Origin: Paraburkholderia phenoliruptrix
GTDB taxonomy: Bacteria; Pseudomonadota; Gammaproteobacteria; Burkholderiales; Burkholderiaceae
Length of the DNA: 64,000 bases
Assembly: GCF_902859825.1 (NCBI RefSeq)
Contig: NZ_CADIKB010000033.1
Location: forward strand, 1-64,000
Direction: 5' to 3'
Part shown: positions 45,069 to 53,771 of the stretch, piece by piece
Numbering within the stretch: position 1 is the first letter of the stretch
Layout of the letters: every line of letters begins with the position of its first letter
Made by a program: the position numbers and the translations under genes
Notes under the pieces: model-generated
Database searches by the model: none
The model's input: the letters and a program-made list of their open reading frames with translations, nothing else
What the model was told of the DNA's origin: nothing

Positions 45069-45932
45069 TCAGCCAACGAGCGCTGCGGCGAACTCGCGAT
45101 ACGCGTGCAGCGGGCGGCCCAGCATGCCGGTAAGACGCTCGACGTCTCCCGCCTCCGGCACCATGCCGTCGCTGACATAGCGCTCGGCCATCAGGCGCAT
45201 CTCATAGGCCATCCATGTCGGCATGAACGTCGCCAGGTTCTGCTCGAAGCCGCTCGGATCGTCGCCGCCATAGGCAACCGGGCGGCCGAGCACCTCGGAC
45301 CAGATAGCGGCCAGCTTCGCACCCGTCAGCGTGTCGGGCCCGACCAGGTTGATGATGTCGAGCGGCAGTTTGCCGGGCGCATCGTTACGACGCAGCAGTT
45401 CGATGGCCGCGACTTCCGCGATGTCGCGCGTGTCGATCATCGCGACGCCCTTGCTGCCGATGGGCATCGGATAGACGCCACGGTTGACGATCACGTCGCG
45501 GATCATGAGCTCGTTGTCCATGAAGTAAGCCGGACGCAGAATCGTCGCGCTGAATCCCATCTCTTCGATCATGCGCTCGGCGCCGGATTTCACGGCAAAG
45601 TGCGGCACATTCACAAACCGCTCGGCGTGGATGACCGACAGATAGACCACGCGCTCGACACCCGATTCGCGAGCCACGTTGAGCGCGATGAGCGCCTGGG
45701 TGAACTCGTCGGCCGCCACGGCATTGAGCAAAAACAGCGTGCGCACGCCGGCGAAGGCTTTGCGGAGGGAGTCCAGGTCGAGCATATCTCCCTGAACGAC
45801 GGTCACGGCCGGCGGGAAGTCCGCTTTCGACGGATCGCGCACCAGCACGCGCACGTCGGCGCCGCGGTTGACGAGTTGATTGACGACCTGGCGGCCAACA
45901 CGGCCGGTGGCACCGGTTACGAGGATTGTCAT
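45069..45932 (-). CDS. NmrA-like NAD(P)-binding protein (atypical SDR)
   Basis: A 287-aa protein with the N-terminal dinucleotide-binding motif TGATGRVGRQV (7-17) and an NmrA-like second part. The canonical catalytic YxxxK of SDRs is not evident in the expected region, consistent with NmrA-type redox sensors or NAD(P)H:quinone oxidoreductase-like proteins. FLLNAVAADEFTQALIAL and MIDTRDIAEVAAIELL are usual for the family. The ATG at 45932 is preferred over an upstream frame reaching 46013. It is divergent from the LysR gene at 46035, which carries a palindrome in the shared promoter. Confidence 0.87.
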   Translation of the reverse strand: MTILVTGATGRVGRQVVNQLVNRGADVRVLVRDPSKADFPPAVTVVQGDMLDLDSLRKAFAGVRTLFLLNAVAADEFTQALIALNVARESGVERVVYLSVIHAERFVNVPHFAVKSGAERMIEEMGFSATILRPAYFMDNELMIRDVIVNRGVYPMPIGSKGVAMIDTRDIAEVAAIELLRRNDAPGKLPLDIINLVGPDTLTGAKLAAIWSEVLGRPVAYGGDDPSGFEQNLATFMPTWMAYEMRLMAERYVSDGMVPEAGDVERLTGMLGRPLHAYREFAAALVG

Positions 45933-46007
45933 GATGTTCACTCCTTGAGTGGGTTGGGACAGCTCTAAGGTAAGTGATCCATCTACGGTCCGGAAGATGC
46001 TATAAAT

Positions 46008-46020
46008 AGACACGGTGTCT
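46008..46020. promoter_or_regulatory. Palindrome between NmrA-like gene and lysR
   Basis: AGACAC and GTGTCT flank a single G, next to a TATAAA box (46001-46006). The site is about 15 nt before the LysR start, well placed for autorepression and for control of the divergent gene. Confidence 0.5.
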
Positions 46021-46034
46021 CACTGGTGGAACAC

Positions 46035-46931
46035 ATGGATCTGCTTGCTCTCGCTGAATTCAATCTCGTCGCCCGTCACGGGAGCTTTGGGGAGGCCGCC
46101 CGTTCGACGGAGCGTCCGAAGGCCACGCTCTCGCGCAGGGTGAGCGAACTGGAGAGCAGTCTCGGCCTCAGGCTGTTCGAACGCGGGCCGCGCGGATTGA
46201 AACTCACGCAGGAAGGGCGCGCGCTTTACGAGCGCACGGGCGCGCTCCTGACCGAGCTTGCAGAGAGCGCCGCGGCCATCGCGTCCGGTAGCGAAGAACC
46301 GCGCGGCCGGCTGCGCATCAGCGCGCCGGCGCTCTTTTCGCAGCTCGCCATGGGCAAGCTCGTTGCCACCTTCGCGCTGAAATATCCCGAGATCCGGCTC
46401 GAAGTCACGACGGAAGATCGCCCCGTCGACATGATCGAGGAGGGCTACGACCTTGTGATCCGCGTCAACCCCGATCCCGACGAGAGGCTGATCGGCAGGG
46501 TGTTCCTGCGCGACCGGCTGGTTGTCGTGGCCAGGCCGGGTCTGGCGCGGCCGAAGGGCAAGTCCAGCGTTCCGGCTGTGCTGCGCGGCGGAAACGATCC
46601 GATTGGCGCGTGGGACGTCAGGGGTCCGAAGGGAAATTCGCGCATCGCGATCGAGCCGGTGGCTTACCTCTCATCGCTGATCATGGTTCGCGATACCGTG
46701 CGTCTCGGAGTGGGGGCCGCGAGCTTGCCGCTGTCGCTCGTGGGTCATGACATCGCAGCCGGCCGGCTCGCGCATTGGGGCGATGTGGACGGCCCTGAGA
46801 TTGCACTGTGGGCGCTTTATCCTTCGCGGCGCTTGCTGAGCCCTCGCGTTTCCGCCTTTCTCGATCACATCAAGGAGGCGTTTCCGTTGGGACAACCCGA
46901 GGAACTCGCGGGATTTATAGAGCCGGCGTAA
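46035..46931 (+). CDS. LysR family transcriptional regulator
   Basis: A 298-aa regulator with the HTH at residues about 1-60 (MDLLALAEFNLVARHGSFGE, TLSRRVSELE, LRLFERGPRGLKLT). The effector domain has RLRISAPALFSQLAM and EDRPVDMIEEGYDLVIRV, the CrgA-like branch. ATG at 46035 is preferred; GTG at 46026 is possible. Divergent from the NmrA-like gene. Its last 17 nt overlap the end of the convergent SDR gene. Confidence 0.9.
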   Translation: MDLLALAEFNLVARHGSFGEAARSTERPKATLSRRVSELESSLGLRLFERGPRGLKLTQEGRALYERTGALLTELAESAAAIASGSEEPRGRLRISAPALFSQLAMGKLVATFALKYPEIRLEVTTEDRPVDMIEEGYDLVIRVNPDPDERLIGRVFLRDRLVVVARPGLARPKGKSSVPAVLRGGNDPIGAWDVRGPKGNSRIAIEPVAYLSSLIMVRDTVRLGVGAASLPLSLVGHDIAAGRLAHWGDVDGPEIALWALYPSRRLLSPRVSAFLDHIKEAFPLGQPEELAGFIEPA

Positions 46932-47685
46932 GGAGGTGCTGAGCGCGCGCGTTGTACCACTCCACAGCGTCTTCGCCCGCGGGAATACTGAAGGGGCTCG
47001 ACGGATCGGTGGCAGCGAGCCATACGGCTTCGGCGACGTCCGATGCATGCGTGACGGCCGTCTCCTTCTGCCAGTTCGCAAAAACCTGCTGCACCAGCGC
47101 GCTGTACGGCTCGGGAAAGCCCTCTTTCATGCGTGCCTGCGCGTTCTCGCCGAAGCGGGTAGACGGCGCGCGTCCCGGCAGCACGACACGCACGCGCACG
47201 TCGAACGGCTCCAGTTCGAGCGCGAGCGATGCGCTGAACGCATTGACGGCCGCCTTGCTGGCCGTATAGACCGACAGCAGATGCAGCGGCCTGCACGTGA
47301 CGGTCGACGTCACATTGATGATCACGCCCGCGCGGCGCTCGCGCAATTGCGGCACGACGGCCTGGGCCATCGCGATGGTGCCGAGCGTGTTGGTCTCGAA
47401 GATGTCGCGTGCGGTGTCCATCGGCGTGCCTTCGAGCGCGTTGAGAAAGCCGATGCCCGCATTGTTGACGAGCACGTCGACGGGGCCGGCGGCCTCGATC
47501 GCAGCGCGGATGCTTTGCGGATCCTTCACGTCGAGCGCGAGAACGGATAGGCGATCGGAACGCGGCAACACGTCTTCGCGCGGCGTGCGCATCGTCGCGA
47601 CGACGCGCCAGTCGCGATCCAGAAAATGACGGGCGATTTCAAGGCCAAACCCGGACGAGCAACCTGTGATCAATACGGTCTTCAT
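46915..47685 (-). CDS. Short-chain dehydrogenase/reductase
   Basis: A 256-aa classical SDR. The cofactor site TGCSSGFG is at residues 7-14, NNAG at 74-77, catalytic Ser127, Tyr140 and Lys144 (SVYTASK). Arg31 after the second strand (MR) favours NADP(H), though this is uncertain. The ATG at 47685 follows AGGAG by five nt; the frame is open much further upstream across the AraC gene, but no start there is credible. Substrate unknown. Divergent from the AraC regulator, which probably controls it. Confidence 0.92.
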   Translation of the reverse strand: MKTVLITGCSSGFGLEIARHFLDRDWRVVATMRTPREDVLPRSDRLSVLALDVKDPQSIRAAIEAAGPVDVLVNNAGIGFLNALEGTPMDTARDIFETNTLGTIAMAQAVVPQLRERRAGVIINVTSTVTCRPLHLLSVYTASKAAVNAFSASLALELEPFDVRVRVVLPGRAPSTRFGENAQARMKEGFPEPYSALVQQVFANWQKETAVTHASDVAEAVWLAATDPSSPFSIPAGEDAVEWYNARAQHLLTPAL

Positions 47686-47744
47686 GTCGACTCCTGTGGT
47701 CGGTGACAGTGGCCACACGATAGCGCGTCGCAGGCCGGACTCGC

Positions 47745-47750
47745 TATAAT
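47745..47750 (+). promoter_or_regulatory. TATAAT box in the SDR-araC intergenic region
   Basis: A perfect -10 hexamer lies 35 nt before the AraC-type start codon. No convincing -35 is found at 17 nt, which suits an activator-dependent promoter. Confidence 0.4.
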
Positions 47751-47784
47751 CGAACGTCCACTTTTCATTAGAGATCGTCCGGCC

Positions 47785-48687
47785 ATGGTCGACCCGCTGG
47801 CGGAAGTCGTCGCGTTGCTGCAACCGGCGCCCACGTTTTCCAAAGTGCTTAGCGGCGCGGGGCGCTGGCGCGCGAGCCGCACGGAGGTCGGGCAGCCGTT
47901 CTATTGCGTGGTGCTCGAAGGATCGCTGCGTCTGTCGGTCAATGGCGGCGAGCCGCTTATTCTGCGGGCCGACGACTTCGTGCTCGTGCCAGAGGTTTTC
48001 GGCTTTGAGATCACCAGCATCGACCCACCGGGCCCCGACGCCGCGCCGAATCTCGCGCCCACGCCGCTGCCCGACGGCAGCTTCCGTTTCGGCGATGCGT
48101 CGGCCGCGCCAGATGCGCAATGGCTTGCGGGGCTGTGCGCGTTCGGGTCGCCGGATGCGGCCTTGCTTGTTTCGCTTCTGCCCGAGCTGGTGCTCGTGCG
48201 CGGCGACCGCAGGCTCGCGACACTCGTGAAGCTGGTGCGGGAGGAGTCGCAAGCACGGCGGCCCGCGCGCGAGGTCGTGCTCGCGCGCCTTCTGGAAGTA
48301 CTCCTGATTGAAGCGCTGCGCTCCACGCAGACGGGAGCGTCGCCCGGGCTCGTCCGCGGCCTCGCCGACGCCCGGCTCGCGCTCGCCATCCGTCAGATGC
48401 ACGAGCGCCCGCAAGAGCCGTGGACCATGGCGCAGCTTGCGAAGATCGCTGCGCTGTCGCGTTCGTCATTCTTCGAGCGCTTCAGCCGCGCGGTCGGCGT
48501 CGCGCCGATGGAGTATCTGCTGTCGTGGCGCATGGCCATCGCGAAGAATCTGCTGCGCCGGAACACGCTCAGCGTTGCGACGATCGCGGCGCGGGTGGGT
48601 TATGGCTCGGCGAGCGCGTTTAGTGTTGCGTTCACGCGGTATGTGGGGGTGTCGCCGACGGGGTATGGGAGGGGGGCGGGGAAGTAA
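47785..48687 (+). CDS. AraC family transcriptional regulator (AraC_binding/cupin_6 N-terminus)
   Basis: A 300-aa regulator. Residues about 15-180 form a cupin-like ligand domain (VLEGSLRLSVNGGEPLILRA). Residues about 195-297 hold two helix-turn-helix motifs (WTMAQLAKIAALSRSSFFER and SVATIAARVGYGSASAFSVA), with the conserved P-E-Y-like GVAPMEYLLSWRM between. Divergent from the SDR gene across 99 nt, which it likely controls. Such pairs often respond to aldehydes or phenolic compounds, but no ligand can be assigned. Confidence 0.92.
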   Translation: MVDPLAEVVALLQPAPTFSKVLSGAGRWRASRTEVGQPFYCVVLEGSLRLSVNGGEPLILRADDFVLVPEVFGFEITSIDPPGPDAAPNLAPTPLPDGSFRFGDASAAPDAQWLAGLCAFGSPDAALLVSLLPELVLVRGDRRLATLVKLVREESQARRPAREVVLARLLEVLLIEALRSTQTGASPGLVRGLADARLALAIRQMHERPQEPWTMAQLAKIAALSRSSFFERFSRAVGVAPMEYLLSWRMAIAKNLLRRNTLSVATIAARVGYGSASAFSVAFTRYVGVSPTGYGRGAGK

Positions 48688-48832
48688 CGGCGCTGCTTCT
48701 CGTGAGCGGGACAGCGACACAGCAGCATTGGGTAACTGGCGTATCCGGGTAAACGCGCAGAGGGGAAAACTCAAGAACCAGGCCCCGCCGGCCGATATAT
48801 GTACCAACTAGTTAATCTGCCGGGGCCATCGC

Positions 48833-50368
48833 ATGAAGCTGTCCACCAAACTGCTTGCACTCGTTCTCGCCGCGCTGCTCGGCGTCGCTGCAGTCGCCGC
48901 GACCGCGTTGCATACGCTGCGCAGCGCGCTCATCGATTCACGGCGCGACGAGATTGTGATCCTGCTGGAAAAAGCCGAGCATCTGATCGATTCGTATCAC
49001 CAGTTGGAGCAGCGCGGCACGCTGACACGCGAGGAGGCGCAGCGGCAGGCGAAGGCCGCCCTGTCGCAGCTCAATTCGAACTCGAAGAGCTACTATTGGG
49101 CGACGACTTCGGACGGCATCAATCTGGTGCATCCGAACGCGAAATTCATCGGCACGAAAGCCAACGGCAATCGCACGACGAGCGGGCTCACCGACAGCGA
49201 GGCCTATCGCCAGGGCATGCTGCAGGCGCATTTCGCGTTGGTCGACGTGCTGATCAAGCGCGGTCCGGACGCGCCCGTCGAACCCAAACTGCAAGGTGTG
49301 GTGGGCGTGCCGTATTGGGACTGGTGGGTCGGTACGGGCTTCTGGTACGACGACATCAACGCCAGCTTTACAAAACTGGCGACGATGCTCGGCGCAATCG
49401 CCCTCGTGATTGCCGTGGCGGTTGCCGCGATAGCGTGGGCGGTGCTGCGCAGCGTACGGCGCATGCTCGGCGGCGAACCGGCCTACGCTGCTTACGTCGC
49501 GCACGAAATCGCGGGCGGTAATCTCGCGGTGCATTTCGACGTGGCCGGCAGCCAGACAGGCAGTCTGCTCGCGGCGCTCGGCGAGATGAAGGCGCGCCTC
49601 GCTGCGATGATTGCCGAGATCCAGTCGGCGAGCCGCTCCATCGCGCTCGGCTCTGCCGAGATCGCCCAAGGGAATCTCGATCTCTCGCAGCGCACCGAAG
49701 AGCAGGCCGCGTCGCTGCAAGAAACCGCGGCGAGCATGGAACAGATCACCGCGACGGTGAAGCAGAACGCCGACCACGCGCAGCACGCCAACGCGCTCGT
49801 GGGCAGCGCGAGCGAAGCGACGGAGCGCGGCGCAACTGCGGTCCGCCAGGTGGTGGACACGATGCAGCAGATCACCGCCGACTCCGGCAAGATTGCGGAC
49901 ATCACGAGCGTGATCGAAAGCATCGCATTCCAGACTAATATCCTCGCGCTGAATGCAGCTGTCGAGGCGGCGCGCGCCGGCGAGGAAGGCCGCGGCTTTG
50001 CGGTCGTGGCCTCCGAAGTGCGCACGCTCGCGCAACGCAGCGGCGCGGCGGCGAAGGACATCAAGGAACTGATCCAGCGTTCGGCTTCGCGAGTCGACGA
50101 CGGTAACCGCCTTGTCGAAGTGGCCGGTGAACGGATGAGCGATATTGAGCGCTCGATCCGTCAGGTGGCGGGCATCATGGGCGAGATTTCGGCGGCATCG
50201 ACGGAGCAGAGCACCGGCATCGAGCAGGTAAGCCGCGCCGTCACGCAGATGGATGAGGTCACGCAACAGAATGCGGCACTCGTGGAGCAGGCGGCTGCGG
50301 CGTCCTCGTCGCTGGACGAGCAGGCGCAGCGGTTGAACTCGGCAGCGGCAACGTTCAAGCTGTCGTAG
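48833..50368 (+). CDS. Methyl-accepting chemotaxis protein with single Cache domain
   Basis: Chemoreceptor of 511 aa. TM1 is at residues 7-26, a periplasmic sCache_2-like sensor at 27-185 (YYWATTSDGINLVHPNAKF and WWVGTGFWYDDI) and TM2 at about 188-208. HAMP follows, then the signalling tip with the highly conserved hairpin IAFQTNILALNAAVEAARAG. The C-terminal end lacks the NWETF pentapeptide used to recruit CheR/CheB. The Cache type fits carboxylate or amine ligands. It lies far from che genes; the stand-alone CheB at 16 kb might act on it. A GGCCCCG/CGGGGCC inverted repeat overlaps its ribosome binding region. Confidence 0.93.
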   Translation: MKLSTKLLALVLAALLGVAAVAATALHTLRSALIDSRRDEIVILLEKAEHLIDSYHQLEQRGTLTREEAQRQAKAALSQLNSNSKSYYWATTSDGINLVHPNAKFIGTKANGNRTTSGLTDSEAYRQGMLQAHFALVDVLIKRGPDAPVEPKLQGVVGVPYWDWWVGTGFWYDDINASFTKLATMLGAIALVIAVAVAAIAWAVLRSVRRMLGGEPAYAAYVAHEIAGGNLAVHFDVAGSQTGSLLAALGEMKARLAAMIAEIQSASRSIALGSAEIAQGNLDLSQRTEEQAASLQETAASMEQITATVKQNADHAQHANALVGSASEATERGATAVRQVVDTMQQITADSGKIADITSVIESIAFQTNILALNAAVEAARAGEEGRGFAVVASEVRTLAQRSGAAAKDIKELIQRSASRVDDGNRLVEVAGERMSDIERSIRQVAGIMGEISAASTEQSTGIEQVSRAVTQMDEVTQQNAALVEQAAAASSSLDEQAQRLNSAAATFKLS

Positions 50369-50442
50369 GCGTCAGGGTAAGCGTCGCTTGGCTGCGCGGC
50401 GAGCGCTTTCGGAGCGGCTCGGAACTGTTGGTTGAGGGGACG

Positions 50443-51372
50443 CTATTGCCGTGCGAGCATGAGGTCTAGGTTCTGAACTGCAGCGCCGGATGCACCCTTG
50501 CCAAGATTGTCGAAAACCGCCGACAGCAATACGTGCTCGTGTTCGACGTCAGGAAATACGCTCAAGTGCATGTCGTTGGTATTGTTCAGCACTTGCGGAT
50601 CCAGATGCTTCAAGGCGCTCGATTCGTGCAGCGGCAAGACTCGTACGTGAGCCGCATCGGCATAGTGGCGTGCGAGGCATGCGTGTAACGCCGCGCCATC
50701 CACGCTGGGAGCGAGCAGCCGCAACGCCAGCGGCACCGTGAGCACGATGCCCTGGCGGAACGCTCCATACGCAGGAACGAAAATAGGACGGTGCGCGAGC
50801 GTTGCGTGCTGCTGAATTTCCGGTGTGTGCTTGTGTGCGAGGTCGAGGCCATAGACCTGGAATGAAGGCGCGTGGGCAGCGCCCGATCCTTCATGTTCCT
50901 CCACACCCGCACGCCCACGTCCGGAGTATCCGGATACCGCATGAATGCTGACTGGGTGGTCGCCCGGTACGAGCCCCGCCTGTACCAATGGACGCAGCAG
51001 GCCAACCGCACCGGTCGGATAGCAACCAGGGTTCGTGACGCGACGTGCGTTTGCAATTCGCTCTGCCTGCCCCGGCGTCATCTCCGGGAAACCGTAAGTC
51101 CAGTCCCGGTGCGTGCGGTGGGCGGAGCTTGCGTCGATCACCCGGACGGCAGGATTGACAATCGCGCCCGCTGCCTCGCGCGCGGCGGCGTCCGGTAAAC
51201 AGAGGATGGCGATGTCGCAGGCGTTGATGGCTTCTGCGCGCCGCCGCGAATCCTTGCGCTCGGCACCAGCTAGTGTGAGCAGGCTGATATCGGTACGGTC
51301 GCGCAGCCGTTCGTGGATTTGCAGCCCGGTGGTGCCTTGGTCGCCGTCGATGAAAACGAGGGGAGAGCTCAT
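50443..51372 (-). CDS. argC: N-acetyl-gamma-glutamyl-phosphate reductase, type 2
   Basis: Arginine biosynthesis enzyme reducing N-acetylglutamyl phosphate with NADPH (309 aa). The Rossmann motif is GDQGTTGLQIHERL (10-23), and the catalytic Cys117 is in NPGCYPTGA. The length suits the shorter type 2 form. The C-terminal AVFDNLGKGASGAAVQNLDLM is diagnostic. No other arg genes are adjacent, and a LysR gene is divergent, so the gene probably has its own regulation. Bacteria of this group commonly keep a second argC elsewhere, which cannot be tested here. Confidence 0.92.
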   Translation of the reverse strand: MSSPLVFIDGDQGTTGLQIHERLRDRTDISLLTLAGAERKDSRRRAEAINACDIAILCLPDAAAREAAGAIVNPAVRVIDASSAHRTHRDWTYGFPEMTPGQAERIANARRVTNPGCYPTGAVGLLRPLVQAGLVPGDHPVSIHAVSGYSGRGRAGVEEHEGSGAAHAPSFQVYGLDLAHKHTPEIQQHATLAHRPIFVPAYGAFRQGIVLTVPLALRLLAPSVDGAALHACLARHYADAAHVRVLPLHESSALKHLDPQVLNNTNDMHLSVFPDVEHEHVLLSAVFDNLGKGASGAAVQNLDLMLARQ

Positions 51373-51397
51373 ACGTGAATGACTCCGCTGACTGTGG

Positions 51398-51426
51398 TTA
51401 TGACAGGCAAAACGAGCCGCTATAGT
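51398..51426 (+). promoter_or_regulatory. Possible promoter of the lysR gene
   Basis: TTATGA (51398-51403), 17 nt, TATAGT (51421-51426). The -35 is poor. It is about 75 nt before the start codon. Confidence 0.35.
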
Positions 51427-51470
51427 GCGCGGGTGGATAGAATAGGGAAAGTTGAATTTCACAACGCAGA

Positions 51471-51489
51471 GATTCAGTTTTCCTGAATC
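51471..51489. promoter_or_regulatory. Perfect inverted repeat before lysR, candidate operator
   Basis: GATTCAG, TTTTC, CTGAATC form a 19-nt perfect dyad ending 11 nt before the LysR start. A second, weaker dyad, GTTG-N7-CAAC, sits at 51451-51465. Both suit a LysR site that governs itself and the divergent argC. Confidence 0.55.
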
Positions 51490-51500
51490 GGGACGCCGCC

Positions 51501-52385
51501 ATGCGAGAAATCAGTCTGGACCGCTTGCGCACGCTGGTCGCCGTAGCCGAGCATGGCTCATTTGCCGATGCGGCGCGGGCATTGCACCTGGCGCCGCCCA
51601 CTGTGAGCCTCCACATTGCCGAACTGGAGCAGCGCATTGGCGCTCCGCTCCTGTCACGCAAGCGCGGGCATGTGGGGCCGACGTCCATAGGCGAGGTACT
51701 GGTGGAGCGAGCGCGCCGGCTTCTCGCCGACGCGGAGCAGGCGTTAGACGATATTCAACGCCAGGTAGAGGGGCTCGAAGGGCGTGCGCGTCTCGGCGCG
51801 TCCACGGGCGTGATCGCACACGTACTGCCGCAAGCGCTCGAGGTTCTGCGCGAGCATCATCCCGCCATCGACATTCAGATCGTCGTGCTTACTTCGCAGG
51901 AAACCTTGTCCCGGCTGGTGGATGGAACGCTGGATGTCGGGCTGGTCGCGCTGCCTCAGCCGCCGGTGGCCGGGCTCGTGATAAAGCCCTGGCGCCGCGA
52001 CCCGGTGAGGGCTTTTGTGCCCGCACATTGGCGGTGTCCGGCTCGCGTGACACCCGAATGGCTCGCCGATCAGCCTCTCATTCTCAATGACGCGACCACG
52101 CATCTCTCGCGTCTGACTGCCGAGTGGTTCGCGAGCGGCGGGTGCCATCCCGCGCCGCGCATTCAGCTCAACTACAACGACGCGATCAAGAGCCTGGTTG
52201 CGGCAGGTTACGGCGCCGCGCTGTTGCCCCATGAGGCGACGACGCCAGTGCCGGAGAGGGGCATTGTCATGCGTCCGCTACGCCCGGCATTGTGGCGCCG
52301 GCTTGGTATCGCGCATCGCGCGGGGTACGTCGAGCGTTCCACGCAACACGTACTCGACGTACTGTGGGATTTGCGACTGGCCTAG
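51501..52385 (+). CDS. LysR family transcriptional regulator divergent from argC
   Basis: A 294-aa regulator: HTH at residues 5-62 (RLRTLVAVAEHGSFADAARA, LHIAELEQRIGAPLLSRKRG), effector domain from about 90 (ARLGASTGVIAHVLPQALEV) with ALPQPPVAGLVIKP in the cleft. The short intergenic region to argC contains two dyads. The inducer is unknown, with arginine or an intermediate being possible; this is inference from position only. The end lies 58 nt from the convergent oxidase gene. Confidence 0.9.
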   Translation: MREISLDRLRTLVAVAEHGSFADAARALHLAPPTVSLHIAELEQRIGAPLLSRKRGHVGPTSIGEVLVERARRLLADAEQALDDIQRQVEGLEGRARLGASTGVIAHVLPQALEVLREHHPAIDIQIVVLTSQETLSRLVDGTLDVGLVALPQPPVAGLVIKPWRRDPVRAFVPAHWRCPARVTPEWLADQPLILNDATTHLSRLTAEWFASGGCHPAPRIQLNYNDAIKSLVAAGYGAALLPHEATTPVPERGIVMRPLRPALWRRLGIAHRAGYVERSTQHVLDVLWDLRLA

Positions 52386-52443
52386 CGTTGCATGCACGGC
52401 CGCACGAACCTCGTTGATCTGCAATCACATAGATGAGGTGTGC

Positions 52444-53769
52444 TTAGAAATCAGCGACCTTGCCCCACGCCGACTGGGCAAATCGGCCGGGCTGATACGG
52501 CGTGGGATCCACGATCGGGTCTGCACCGCTGGCAAGGTCCGCGATCAGGTGTCCGGCGCCGGGCCCAATGCCGAAACCGTGCCCCGAAAAGCCCGCGGCG
52601 AGGATCAGCCCGGGCACGCCCGGCACTTCGCCAATACCCGGTACGCCGTCCGGCGTGCTGTCGACGAAACCGGCCCACGCATGGGTGATCCTCGCTTCGC
52701 GAAGTTCCGGCAGCAGTTCGACGGCGCGGCGATGGGTTTCGGCGACCGCTGCGCGGTCAGGCTTCGGATCGAGAATGCGTACGCGCTCCATGGGAGTCGG
52801 CGCGTCGAGCCGCCATCGCTTCAGCGTTTCATGCCCACCCCGAATACCCTCCAGGCCGCCCGGAAGAAGGTTGCGCCAACGCTTGGCGAACATGGGTACG
52901 AAATGTGGAGCGAACCGCAGAAACTGGGGCGTCACATCGACGCGCGCACGCCCGCTAATGGCCAGCGCGTAGCGCCCGTCGGTTCGACGCGTAACGGAGA
53001 CGCCGGACGTGAAGAGGGCATCCGGCAAGCGGTGCTCCACAGGGGCAACACTCAGAATGGATTGTCGGATCGAAGCTTGAGGAAAGCGGATGCCCAACTG
53101 GCGGCAGAACGCGGAGGCCCATGCACCCCCTGCGAGAACGACGGTGCGGGTCCTGATGACGCCGGCTTCGGTCACGACGCCGCAGACCCGGCCGCCCTCC
53201 AGCTCGATGCCACGCGCGGCGCAATTCTGAGTGACGCTGCCCCCGAGTTTCATCAACGCGGCGGCCACGGCGGGCGCGGCTTTCGCGGGATCCGCCGTGC
53301 CGTCGGTGGGCGAGAAGACGCCGCCCTTCCAGGCCCGGCCGGTCACCTTGCCCCGTTCGGCGGCTTGCCGGCTATCGAGCATGTAGGTCGTCACGCCCGC
53401 CGTCTTTGCGAAGTCGCCCCAATTGGCCCAACGAGCCAACTCGGCGTCGTCATTGCTCAGATACAGCAGCCCGCAGCGATGAAAGCCCGTATCTTCCCCT
53501 GACTCGATGGCAAATCGCTCCCAAAGGTCAAGGCTTTTGCTCGCCATCGGCAACTCGCGTGCGTCACGGTTCTGCTGCCGGCACCAGCCCCAGTTTCGGC
53601 TGGACTGTTCGGCGCCGACCCTTCCTTTTTCGACGAGCGCGACGGACACACCCCGCCGCGCCAGATAGTAGGCGGCAAATACACCGATGATGCCGCCTCC
53701 GATCACCACCACGTCAGCGGCGGCGGGCAGCGTGGGCGAAGTGCGCAGGTGGCGCAGCGGAGGGGACAT
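52444..53769 (-). CDS. FAD-dependent oxidoreductase, DAO (glycine/D-amino acid oxidase) family
   Basis: A 441-aa flavoenzyme. The dinucleotide motif VVVIGGGIIGVFAAYYLARR is at about residues 20-39, followed by VALVEKGRVGAEQSSRNWGW, in which the Ser/Arg run matches the covalent or FAD-ring binding segment of DAO-type oxidases. The C-terminal GLILAAGFSGHGFGIGPGAG is the second FAD contact, with the GHG loop. Substrates in this family are secondary or D-amino acids. The ATG at 53769 is 2 nt from the end of the bicupin gene, so the two form one operon, divergent from the A-T-TE gene. Confidence 0.9.
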   Translation of the reverse strand: MSPPLRHLRTSPTLPAAADVVVIGGGIIGVFAAYYLARRGVSVALVEKGRVGAEQSSRNWGWCRQQNRDARELPMASKSLDLWERFAIESGEDTGFHRCGLLYLSNDDAELARWANWGDFAKTAGVTTYMLDSRQAAERGKVTGRAWKGGVFSPTDGTADPAKAAPAVAAALMKLGGSVTQNCAARGIELEGGRVCGVVTEAGVIRTRTVVLAGGAWASAFCRQLGIRFPQASIRQSILSVAPVEHRLPDALFTSGVSVTRRTDGRYALAISGRARVDVTPQFLRFAPHFVPMFAKRWRNLLPGGLEGIRGGHETLKRWRLDAPTPMERVRILDPKPDRAAVAETHRRAVELLPELREARITHAWAGFVDSTPDGVPGIGEVPGVPGLILAAGFSGHGFGIGPGAGHLIADLASGADPIVDPTPYQPGRFAQSAWGKVADF

Positions 53770-53771
53770 GA

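Noticed and set aside
47686..48414. N-terminal extension of the SDR frame
   Set aside because: It runs antisense through the AraC gene; the ATG at 47685 has a good ribosome binding site and starts exactly at the SDR fold.
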